Assembly: GCA_036270875.1 (NCBI GenBank)
Contig: DATBBR010000075.1
Coordinates: 1-46,177, forward strand
Direction: 5' to 3'
DNA: 46,177 bases
Origin: Acidimicrobiales bacterium
Lineage (GTDB): Bacteria > Actinomycetota > Acidimicrobiia > Acidimicrobiales > AC-9
Shown: positions 15,288 through 22,188 of the stretch, piece by piece
Position numbering within the stretch: position 1 is the first letter of the stretch
Layout of the letters: each line of letters begins with the position of its first letter
Notes under the pieces: model-generated
What the model was told of the DNA's origin: nothing
Databases searched by the model: none
Seen by the model: only the letters and a program-made list of their open reading frames with translations
Position numbers and translations under genes: made by a program

Positions 15288-15364
15288 TCTCGCCGTCGGC
15301 CGCGACGGCGGCCAGTGTCGCTGGGACGCACCAGAGACACGACGCGCCGGCGAAGTTGGAGCGA

Positions 15365-15370
15365 TAGCGT
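15365..15370 (+). promoter_or_regulatory. leaderless-type -10 element of nrdR
   Basis: TAGCGT (TANNNT) ends eight bases before the nrdR ATG at 15379. No Shine-Dalgarno sequence is visible in between, which fits leaderless transcription. Confidence 0.5.
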
Positions 15371-15378
15371 CCGCGCCT

Positions 15379-15849
15379 ATGCGCTGTCCGATGTGCTCGA
15401 GCCTCGAGGACCGGGTGGTGGACTCGCGCTTGGCCGACGACGGCACGGCCATCCGCCGCCGGCGCGAGTGTGCGAGCTGCGGGCGCCGGTTCACGACCTT
15501 CGAGCGCATCGAGGAGGCGGCGCCGATGGTCGTCAAGCGATCGGGCGACCGGGAGCCGTTCGAGCGCTCCAAGGTGGTCGCCGGCGTGCGGGCGGCCACC
15601 AAGAACCGGCCCGTGAGCGGCGAAGCCATGGACGCCCTGGCCGGCGAGGTCGAGGAGGCCATGCGACTGCTCGGTCCGGAGCTGACCAGCCAGCAGATCG
15701 GCGTCGCTGTCCTCGACCGGCTTCGCCGTCTGGACGAGGTGGCGTACCTGCGCTTTGCCAGCGTGTACAAGGGCTTCGAGGACGTGGGTGATTTCGAGCG
15801 GGAGGTCGGCTTGCTGAGCAAGGCGACCGAGCCCAAGCGGCGAGTGTGA
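15379..15849 (+). CDS. nrdR: transcriptional repressor NrdR
   Basis: NrdR represses ribonucleotide reductase genes when dATP is plentiful. The 156-residue protein has the N-terminal zinc ribbon (MRCPMC and CASC, four cysteines), the following [10 protein letters not shown] block, and an ATP-cone domain ([16 protein letters not shown] onward). Length is normal. The ATG at 15379 was chosen because the family begins M-(R/H)-CP-x-C; the longer in-frame starts lie inside the LysM gene region. nrdR follows lexA and the LysM gene in other actinobacteria too. The stop lies 12 bases before the phosphofructokinase gene. No NrdR box was recognised in this window. Confidence 0.96.
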   Translation: MRCPMCSSLEDRVVDSRLADDGTAIRRRRECASCGRRFTTFERIEEAAPMVVKRSGDREPFERSKVVAGVRAATKNRPVSGEAMDALAGEVEEAMRLLGPELTSQQIGVAVLDRLRRLDEVAYLRFASVYKGFEDVGDFEREVGLLSKATEPKRRV

Positions 15850-15861
15850 GGAGGTAGGCCG

Positions 15862-16893
15862 ATGCGAGTCGGCGTGCTGACGGGTGGGGGCGACTGCCCG
15901 GGCCTGAACGCGGTGATCCGGGCCGTGGTTCGCAAGGGCGAGGTGGCCTACAGAGACGGGTTCGTCGGCATCGCCGACGGCTGGCGAGGCGCGATCGAGG
16001 GCCGCACGCTGCAGCTGGACGTGGAGCGGTGCCGAGGGATCCTTCCCCGAGGGGGGACCATCCTCGGCACCTCGCGCACCAACCCCTTCAAGGTCGACGG
16101 CGGCGTGGCCGGCGTGCGCGAGACCGTGGCGGACCACGCCCTGGACGCCGTGGTTGCCATCGGGGGCGAGGACACCCTCGGGGTCGCCCATCGCCTCTCA
16201 GGTGAGGGTCTGTCGATCGTCGGGGTGCCCAAGACGATCGACAACGATCTGTCTGCGACGGAGGTGACCTTCGGCTTTCACACCGCCGTGCAGATCGCGA
16301 CCGACGCCATCGACCGCCTCCACACCACGGCGGAATCGCACGACCGGGTCATCGTCTGCGAGGTGATGGGCCGACATGCGGGATGGATCGCGACCTACGC
16401 CGGCATCGCCGGCGGCGCCGCCGAGATCCTGGTCCCCGAGGAACCGTTCGACATCGACGCCGTGTGCGAGAGCCTCAAGCGGCGCCATCAGAAGGGTCGG
16501 TTCGCCTCCATAGTGGTCGTCGCCGAGGGGGCGAAGCCCGAGGAGGGCACGCTGCAGCTGGCGTCGTCGTCGGTCGACCAGTTCGGCCACGAGCGCCTGG
16601 GGGGCATCGGCAACCTGCTCGCCGAGGAGATCGAACGGCGCACGGGCTTCGAGTCCAGAGTGACGATCCTCGGCCACGTGCAGCGCGGCGGCACGCCCAC
16701 GGCCTACGACCGGGTCCTGGCGACCCGCTTTGGTGTGGCGGCCATCGATGCCGTCCATGCCGGGGCGTTCGACACCATGGTGGCCCTCCGAGCGGACGCC
16801 ATCGTCCGAGTCCCGTTGGCCGAGGCGCTGGCCGAGCTCAAGACGGTCGACGAGCAGCTCGTCCGGGACGTCGCCGAGGTCTTCTTCGAGTGA
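15862..16893 (+). CDS. 6-phosphofructokinase, probably pyrophosphate-dependent
   Basis: The 343-residue protein has the PfkA fold: GVLTGGGDCPGLNAVI at the phosphate-donor site, GTSRTNP, GGEDTLG at residues 101-107, PKTIDNDL at 123-130 and MGRHAGWIA. The residues that distinguish donors are Asp104 (in GGED) and Lys124 (in PKTIDND). ATP enzymes such as E. coli PfkA have Gly at both positions, whereas PPi-dependent enzymes such as that of Amycolatopsis methanolica have Asp and Lys. The sequence as a whole also resembles the Amycolatopsis enzyme. It would phosphorylate fructose 6-phosphate with PPi, a reversible step usable in glycolysis and gluconeogenesis. A strong GAGGAGGT ribosome site precedes the ATG. 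Confidence 0.92.
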   Translation: MRVGVLTGGGDCPGLNAVIRAVVRKGEVAYRDGFVGIADGWRGAIEGRTLQLDVERCRGILPRGGTILGTSRTNPFKVDGGVAGVRETVADHALDAVVAIGGEDTLGVAHRLSGEGLSIVGVPKTIDNDLSATEVTFGFHTAVQIATDAIDRLHTTAESHDRVIVCEVMGRHAGWIATYAGIAGGAAEILVPEEPFDIDAVCESLKRRHQKGRFASIVVVAEGAKPEEGTLQLASSSVDQFGHERLGGIGNLLAEEIERRTGFESRVTILGHVQRGGTPTAYDRVLATRFGVAAIDAVHAGAFDTMVALRADAIVRVPLAEALAELKTVDEQLVRDVAEVFFE

Positions 16894-16907
16894 GGCGGGC
16901 CGCGCGC

Positions 16908-17783
16908 TCAGCCCGGAGTGTCCAGGGGAGCGCTCCGGGCGCCGGCCTCGACGAGCAGCGCTCGTAGGCGAGCCGCCAGCTCGGGGGCGGCGGCCAGCGT
17001 CATCGATCCCGACGGCGGTCCACCCTCGAGGTCGCCAACCCACGCGCCCGACTCCCCGGCGACGAGGGCACCCGCGGCCCAGTCCCAGGGTTGGAGCCCG
17101 GCTTCGAAGAAGGCGTCGAGGCGCCCGGCCGCGACCCAGCACAGATCCAGGGCGGCGGCGCCCGCTCGGCGGATGTCGCGAACGACCGGGAGGACGCGGG
17201 TGAGGACCTCGGCCTGGCGGGCGCGCAGAGTGGCGTCGTAGTTGAAGCCGGTCCCGACCAACGCGTCCCCCAGCGGCGGCGATGCGTCGAGCTGCAATGG
17301 CCTCCGGCCGTCTTCCGCGGCCGGCGACCTTCCCCCCTGCGGGTCAGGCCCGCCATCAGCGCCGGGACTCGAGATCCAGGCCCCAACACCTCGCATGGCG
17401 ACGAAGGTCTCGTCATGCGACGGATCGTGGACGACGCCCGCGGCGACGCGACCGTCGATCTCGGCGGCGATCGACACGGCGAAGGCGGGCCACGCGTAGA
17501 GGTAGTTGGTCGTCCCGTCGAGGGGGTCGACGATCCAGCGGACTCCTGTGCTGCCCTCCTGTCGGGCGCCCTCTTCGGCGAGGATGGCGTCCCTCGGCCG
17601 TTGGCGGTGGAGCGACGCGGCGATGAGGGACTCGCTGGCGAGGTCCATCTCGGTGACCATGTCGGTGCGGGAGGATTTCGTGCGGACGCTCGTCCGGCTC
17701 CGGTGAAGGCCGTCGAGGAGCAGATCGCCGGCCGATCGGGCCACGGCCACGGCCATCTGGAGGAGCTCGTCGAGGTCCGCCAT
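16908..17783 (-). CDS. inositol monophosphatase-family phosphatase
   Basis: The protein has the metal-binding motifs of the family in order: a glutamate in [18 protein letters not shown], and the late WDWAAGALV. Members dephosphorylate inositol 1-phosphate, fructose 1,6-bisphosphate, histidinol phosphate or PAP; motifs alone do not decide between these. I chose the ATG at 17783 (291 residues) because TAGACC, a near-match to a -10 element, lies six bases upstream; a GTG at 17789 would add two residues. A Gly/Pro/Asp-rich insert is seen at about residues 138-160. It converges with the phosphofructokinase gene, 14 bases away, and diverges from the threonine aldolase gene. Confidence 0.9.
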   Translation of the reverse strand: MADLDELLQMAVAVARSAGDLLLDGLHRSRTSVRTKSSRTDMVTEMDLASESLIAASLHRQRPRDAILAEEGARQEGSTGVRWIVDPLDGTTNYLYAWPAFAVSIAAEIDGRVAAGVVHDPSHDETFVAMRGVGAWISSPGADGGPDPQGGRSPAAEDGRRPLQLDASPPLGDALVGTGFNYDATLRARQAEVLTRVLPVVRDIRRAGAAALDLCWVAAGRLDAFFEAGLQPWDWAAGALVAGESGAWVGDLEGGPPSGSMTLAAAPELAARLRALLVEAGARSAPLDTPG

Positions 17784-17866
17784 GTCCACGGTCTAGCGCG
17801 GGCGGGCGCGGTCCGTGACGGGGCGCGCACCACCCGGCGCCGGCCCGGGGGCTGCGCCGCCGGCGA

Positions 17867-17872
17867 TACCCT
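17867..17872 (+). promoter_or_regulatory. leaderless-type -10 element of the threonine aldolase gene
   Basis: TACCCT (TANNNT) ends seven bases before the ATG at 17880, with no Shine-Dalgarno sequence between. This is classic leaderless spacing. Confidence 0.55.
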
Positions 17873-17879
17873 GGCTCCG

Positions 17880-18899
17880 ATGCGCGACGGGCTGGTCGAT
17901 CTCCGCTCCGACACGGTGACCCGTCCCACGCCCGAGATGCGCCGTGCCATGGCCGGGGCCGAGGTGGGCGACGACGTCTACCGGGAGGACCCGACGGTCA
18001 ACGCCCTGGAGGCGGCGTTCGCGGCGCGCGTCGGCAAGGAGGCCGCCTTGTTCGTCCCCTCGGGGACCATGGGCAACCAGGTGGCGCTGCGGGTGCTCGC
18101 CGAGCCGGCGACCATCGTCGTCGCCGGCCGCCGCCAGCACGTGGTCGTGCACGAGCACGGGGGCGGTGCGCGCAACGCCGGCATCCAGTTCCACACCGTG
18201 GACGACGACCGTGGCCTGCTGTCAGAAGACGACGTGGCCTGGGCGCTCGAGGCCGCCGAGCATCACCAGCCCCGGGTCGGCATGGTCGCGGTGGAGAACA
18301 CCCACATGCACGCCGGCGGACGCCCCTGGTCGCTGGAGGCGCTCGAGTCGGTGGCGCTCGCCGCCCGGGGACTCCCCCTGCACATGGACGGGGCCCGCCT
18401 GTTCAACGCGGAGGTGGCGACGGGCATCCCGGCGGGCGCGTTCGCGCGGCATGTGACGACGGTGATGTCGTGCCTGTCGAAGGGCCTCTGTGCGCCGGTC
18501 GGCTCGATGCTCGCCGGTAGCGAGGACGTGATTGGCGCGGCACGGGCCGAACGGGCCCGCCTCGGCGGGGGGATGCGCCAGGCCGGTGTCATCGCGGCTG
18601 CCGGCCTGGTGGCGCTGGAGCGCATGGTCGAGCGGTTGGCCGACGACCACCGGCGGGCGGCGCGCCTGGCCGGGGCCGTGGCCGAGCGTTGGCCTGACGC
18701 CGGGTGCGACGCGTCCCAGGCGCCGACCAACATCGTGATCTTCCGTCACGATCGACCCGAGCTCCTGCTGGACCACCTCCGATCGGAGGGCGTGCTCGCC
18801 GGTACCGTCGCCCCCCGGACGGTGCGCCTGATGACCCACCACGATGTCGACGACGACGGGATCGAGCGCGCCGCCAAGGCGCTGTCGAGCGCGCCGTAG
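17880..18899 (+). CDS. ltaE: low-specificity L-threonine aldolase (fold-type I PLP enzyme)
   Basis: The enzyme cleaves L-threonine or L-allo-threonine to glycine and acetaldehyde. The 339-residue protein shows the family start [37 protein letters not shown], a HMDGARLFN segment (PLP-binding Asp) and [13 protein letters not shown] with the PLP lysine. Length is typical. The ATG at 17880 fits both the family N terminus and the -10 element just upstream; the frame stays open upstream but is not coding. The PIG-L gene follows 86 bases after the stop and has its own -10 element, so the two genes are probably separate transcripts. Confidence 0.95.
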   Translation: MRDGLVDLRSDTVTRPTPEMRRAMAGAEVGDDVYREDPTVNALEAAFAARVGKEAALFVPSGTMGNQVALRVLAEPATIVVAGRRQHVVVHEHGGGARNAGIQFHTVDDDRGLLSEDDVAWALEAAEHHQPRVGMVAVENTHMHAGGRPWSLEALESVALAARGLPLHMDGARLFNAEVATGIPAGAFARHVTTVMSCLSKGLCAPVGSMLAGSEDVIGAARAERARLGGGMRQAGVIAAAGLVALERMVERLADDHRRAARLAGAVAERWPDAGCDASQAPTNIVIFRHDRPELLLDHLRSEGVLAGTVAPRTVRLMTHHDVDDDGIERAAKALSSAP

Positions 18900-18971
18900 G
18901 GCGCGGCGCCGGACCGTCGTCTGAGCCCGAGGCGGGCCGGCCTCATCGCCGTGACGAGCCCGCCTCCTGGC

Positions 18972-18977
18972 TACGCT
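18972..18977 (+). promoter_or_regulatory. leaderless-type -10 element of the PIG-L gene
   Basis: TACGCT (TANNNT) ends eight bases before the ATG at 18986. No ribosome site is visible. The segment lies in the 86-base gap after the threonine aldolase gene. Confidence 0.5.
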
Positions 18978-18985
18978 CGCCTGGG

Positions 18986-19696
18986 ATGGCCGAGATGGTC
19001 CGTGAGGCACCGTCGAGCGTGCTTGCCTGCTATGCGCATCCCGACGATCCCGAGGTCTCGTGCGGCGGCACCCTGGCTCGTTGGAGCGCCGCCGGGTCCG
19101 AGGTGCACACGGTCGTGTGCACCAGCGGCGACAAGGGCTCGTCGGACCCGGCGACCGATCCGGCCGAGCTGGTGTCCCGCCGGGCGGAAGAGGTGGCGGC
19201 CGCGGCCAGCCTCGTCGGCCTCACCGGTCACCATCTGCTCGGTCACCCCGACGGCGAGCTCGAGAACGGGCCCGACCTGCGGCGCGAGCTGGTGGCAATG
19301 GTTCGGGAGGTGCGCCCCCAGGTCGTCGTGTGCCCGGACCCCCAGGCGGTCATGTTCGGGCAGGACTACTACAACCATCTGGACCACCGCGTCGTCGGCT
19401 GGGCCACCCTCGATGCCGTGGCTCCCGCCGCTGCCCTGCCGTTGTACTTCCCCGAGACCGGACCCCCGCACCAGGTCGAGGTGGTCTATCTCTCGGGCAC
19501 GCTCGAGCCGGACGTGTGGGTCGACGTCTCGGCCACGTTGGACGTCAAGCTCGAGGCGGTGCTGTGCCACCGCAGCCAGCTGACCGAGACCGGGGAGTGG
19601 CTGCGCACGGTCATCCGGGAGCGGGCCGAGGAGAGCGGTCGTCAGGCCGGGGTGCGCTACGCCGAGGGATTCCGCCGGCTGCGCCTGACCGGCTGA
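18986..19696 (+). CDS. PIG-L family zinc deacetylase (LmbE-like)
   Basis: The 236-residue protein has the family's N-terminal zinc motif AHPDD at residues 17-21 and a distal H-x2-H (NHLDHR) that completes the metal site. PIG-L enzymes remove acetyl or other acyl groups from N-acylated sugars and related compounds. In actinobacteria the group includes MshB and Mca of mycothiol metabolism, but I see nothing that assigns this protein to either. The start at 18986 is supported by the -10 element upstream and places AHPDD near the N terminus as usual. The Nudix gene follows 77 bases after the stop. Confidence 0.93.
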   Translation: MAEMVREAPSSVLACYAHPDDPEVSCGGTLARWSAAGSEVHTVVCTSGDKGSSDPATDPAELVSRRAEEVAAAASLVGLTGHHLLGHPDGELENGPDLRRELVAMVREVRPQVVVCPDPQAVMFGQDYYNHLDHRVVGWATLDAVAPAAALPLYFPETGPPHQVEVVYLSGTLEPDVWVDVSATLDVKLEAVLCHRSQLTETGEWLRTVIRERAEESGRQAGVRYAEGFRRLRLTG

Positions 19697-19773
19697 CAAC
19701 CGAGCCACGGGCCGCAGAGCCGCTGCGGCAGGGCGGCCGGCGGCGGCCCGGCTCGGGAGGGCAGAATGCTTCT

Positions 19774-20295
19774 GTGCGTGAGTGGTTGGTGGCCGGTGGA
19801 CTGGTCGAGAACCAGGACGGCCTCCTGCTGGTCCAGAACCGTCGGCGTGACGGATCACTTGACTGGTCCCCCCCCGGCGGCGTGGTCGACGTGGGCGAGG
19901 GGGAGTCGGTCCGAGGCGGCCTCACCCGGGAGGTGGACGAGGAGACGGGGCTCGTTGTCGACGAGTGGGCCGGACCCGTGTACCAGGTCGAGGCGAGGGC
20001 CGAACGCCTGGGGTGGCTGTTGCGCGTCGAGGTGCACCTGGCCGTGTCGTACTCGGGGGAGCTGGTCGTCAACGATCCCGACGGGATCGTGGTCGATGCC
20101 CGCTTCGTGCCTTGGGCCGCCGCCGAGCTCCATCTCGAGGGGTGTCGGCCCTGGGTGGCCGAGCCGCTGGTCGCCTGGCTCGCCGAGCGACAGCCGGCCG
20201 GCGAGGCCGGCCCCGGTCCCGGGAGGGGGGACCGTTCCTACCGCTACCGCCTCGAAGGCGACGACGCCCGTTGTCTCGAGGTGGTCCGGCTGTGA
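19774..20295 (+). CDS. Nudix hydrolase family protein
   Basis: The 173-residue protein has a recognisable Nudix box: PPGG at residues 33-36, then GEGE, and REVDEETGL at 52-60, which holds the metal-binding glutamates. The gap between the first Gly-x5-Glu part and REV is two residues longer than the standard GX5EX7REUXEEXGU. Nudix enzymes hydrolyse nucleoside diphosphates linked to another group; the substrate here cannot be read from sequence. The GTG at 19774 follows a GGGAGGG stretch about 13 bases upstream. The stop overlaps the start of the DNA polymerase IV gene by four bases, so a nucleotide-sanitising role beside a translesion polymerase is possible but unproven. Confidence 0.88.
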   Translation: MREWLVAGGLVENQDGLLLVQNRRRDGSLDWSPPGGVVDVGEGESVRGGLTREVDEETGLVVDEWAGPVYQVEARAERLGWLLRVEVHLAVSYSGELVVNDPDGIVVDARFVPWAAAELHLEGCRPWVAEPLVAWLAERQPAGEAGPGPGRGDRSYRYRLEGDDARCLEVVRL

Positions 20296-21599
20296 CCCGT
20301 CCGGTGGCCGAGCAGCTCGACGCGCCCCACCTCGACATCCTGCACCTCGACATGGACGCCTTCTACGCTGCGGTCGAGATCCTCGATGACCCCGACCTCG
20401 CAGGCCGCCCGGTCATCGTCGGCGGGTCGGGGACGCGCGGTGTGGTCGCCTCCTGCTCCTACGAGGCCCGGGCCTACGGTGTCCGTTCGGCCATGCCGTC
20501 GGTCCAGGCCAGCCGCCTGTGCCCGCAGGCGGTGTTCCTGCCCGGGAGGTTCGACGTCTACGCCGCCGTCAGCCATCGGCTGCACGAGGTGCTGACCTCG
20601 TTCACGCCGCTGGTCGAGGGAATCGGGCTCGACGAGGCCTTCCTCGACGTGCGGGGCGCCCGCCGGCTGTTCGGATCGGGGACCGACATCGCGCACGCCG
20701 TCCGCGGGCGGGTCCATGACGAGGTCGGCCTCTGGTCGTCGGTCGGGGTGGCCCGATCGAAGCTGCTGGCCAAGCTGGCGTCCAGGGCGGCCAAGCCGGC
20801 CCCGACCCCCGCCGGGCCCCGATCTGGCGCGGGCGTCGTGGCTGTCGAGCCCGACGCCGAGCTCGGCTTTCTCCACCCGCTGCCGGTGTCCGCGTTGTGG
20901 GGTGTCGGTCCCGTGACCGCCGCCCGGCTCACCCGGCTGGGCGTGTCGACCGTGGGCGATCTGGCGTCCGTCCCCGTGGAGACCCTCGTCATCACCGTGG
21001 GTCAGGCGGTGGGTCGCCAGCTGCACGAGCTGGCTTGGGCCCGTGACCCCCGATCGGTCGAGCCGGACCGCGACGTGAAGTCGGTCGGGCACGAGGAGAC
21101 CTACGCCCACGACGACCACGACGCGGTCAGCCTGCGCCGTCAGGTGGTCCGGATGTCGGACGCGGTGGCAGCCCGATTGCGGGGCGGTGACAAGGCGGGC
21201 CGTACGGTGACGCTGAAGGTGCGCTTCGGCGACATGTCCACGATCACCCGCTCGCACAGCCTCGTCGACCCGGTGGATCAGGGCCCGGTCATCGCCAGGG
21301 TGGCGTCCGACCTGCTCAGCGCCGTGGACGTGCGGCCCGGGGTTCGCCTGCTGGGGGTGAGCGTCTCGGGGCTGACCGGAGCGTCAGACCGGGGAGCCCA
21401 GCAGCTCACCTTCGGTGACCTCGGCGAGGGGTCCCGCGGTCGGGACAGCGCCGCGTCAGGAGCCCTCGACGCCGTCCGAGCGCGGTTCGGGAGCGAGGCC
21501 CTGGGCCCCGCCTCGCTCGCCGGTCCAGATGGGGTCGACATCAAGCGGAAGGGAGACACCCAGTGGGGCCCCCGGTCCGGACAGCCCGGCTCCGGCTAG
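20292..21599 (+). CDS. dinB: DNA polymerase IV (Y-family, translesion)
   Basis: The 435-residue protein has the Y-family catalytic carboxylates in HLDMDAFYAAVE (near residue 18) and GIGLDEAFLDV. It also has the SYEARAYGVRSAMP block, the thumb helix-hairpin-helix (LWGVGPVTAARLTRLG) and a little-finger domain. A QQLTF segment near the C terminus resembles a beta-clamp-binding motif. Pol IV copies past damaged bases with low fidelity. Although recA and lexA here have SOS boxes, I see none upstream of this gene; it is translationally coupled to the Nudix gene by a GTGA overlap, so damage induction is not evident. A GC hairpin follows. Confidence 0.95.
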   Translation: MTRPVAEQLDAPHLDILHLDMDAFYAAVEILDDPDLAGRPVIVGGSGTRGVVASCSYEARAYGVRSAMPSVQASRLCPQAVFLPGRFDVYAAVSHRLHEVLTSFTPLVEGIGLDEAFLDVRGARRLFGSGTDIAHAVRGRVHDEVGLWSSVGVARSKLLAKLASRAAKPAPTPAGPRSGAGVVAVEPDAELGFLHPLPVSALWGVGPVTAARLTRLGVSTVGDLASVPVETLVITVGQAVGRQLHELAWARDPRSVEPDRDVKSVGHEETYAHDDHDAVSLRRQVVRMSDAVAARLRGGDKAGRTVTLKVRFGDMSTITRSHSLVDPVDQGPVIARVASDLLSAVDVRPGVRLLGVSVSGLTGASDRGAQQLTFGDLGEGSRGRDSAASGALDAVRARFGSEALGPASLAGPDGVDIKRKGDTQWGPRSGQPGSG

Positions 21600-21624
21600 A
21601 TCACGGCGCCGTGGCTTCAGCGCA

Positions 21625-21659
21625 CCTGGGCCCCACCGGCTTGGCTGGGGGGGTCCAGG
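21625..21659 (+). terminator. candidate hairpin after dinB
   Basis: Ten-base arms CCTGGGCCCC (21625-21634) and GGGGTCCAGG (21650-21659) pair with one G-U-type position around a 15-base loop. There is no T tract. It lies in the 156-base gap before the DUF3040 gene. The rest of the gap holds a small GCGTT/AACGC inverted repeat at 21678-21692 and a G-rich ribosome-site region. Confidence 0.45.
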
Positions 21660-21755
21660 GTCCGGTGCGGCCACATCGCGTTGTTGTAACGCAGCCGCTG
21701 CGCGAAGATTGAGGACGAGAAGACACCGACGTCCAGGGGTGGCAAGGGGGCGGTA

Positions 21756-22130
21756 GTGCCGCTTTCCGAGGAAGAGCAGCGGATCCTTCACGAGATCGAG
21801 CGCAACTTCTACGAGCACGATCCGGATTTCGCGGCTCGGGTTCGGCGGGAGACCGTGTACCGCCACGCCGGCCGCAACTGCAAGTGGTCGGCTCTCGCCT
21901 TCCTCGGCGGCCTCGCCATCCTCGTGGTCTGGTTCTCGACGTCGTTGCTGCTCGGGCTCCTGGGCTTTTTCATCATGCTGTTCTCGGCCATCTACTTCGA
22001 GCGCAATCTCCGCAACATGGGTCGGGCGGGCTGGCAGCAGGTGACGAAGTCGGTGCGGGCCCAGGGGCTGTCGGAGACGCTGGGAGACACCCAGCGCCGT
22101 CTCCGCGAGCGGTTCAAGCGAAGCGACTGA
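21756..22130 (+). CDS. DUF3040 membrane protein
   Basis: The 124-residue protein begins PLSEEEQRILHEIER, the hallmark of DUF3040, a family found mainly in actinobacteria and of unknown function. The soluble N terminus is acidic and helical. Two adjacent hydrophobic segments follow at about residues 46-60 and 62-78, then a basic cytoplasmic-looking tail. The GTG start follows a G-rich stretch that includes AAGGGGG. In mycobacteria a DUF3040 gene lies between a dinB-type gene region and the division cluster, so this neighbourhood is typical. The gene is convergent with the transglutaminase gene. Confidence 0.92.
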   Translation: MPLSEEEQRILHEIERNFYEHDPDFAARVRRETVYRHAGRNCKWSALAFLGGLAILVVWFSTSLLLGLLGFFIMLFSAIYFERNLRNMGRAGWQQVTKSVRAQGLSETLGDTQRRLRERFKRSD

Positions 22131-22188
22131 CAAAGCGCCGCGCCCCAGCCGCCCCGCACTCAACTGGGTCCGACCGGGAAGGCCCGGG

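Noticed and set aside
14565-15935. A minus-strand frame extending lexA upstream by about 450 codons
   Set aside because: The extension runs through the SOS boxes, the LysM gene and nrdR, has no family match, and the ATG at 14564 has a good ribosome site and the expected LexA N terminus.
20200-20300. An SOS box for dinB
   Set aside because: I looked for CGAAC-N4-GTTCG before dinB and the Nudix gene and found none; the gene appears coupled to the Nudix gene.
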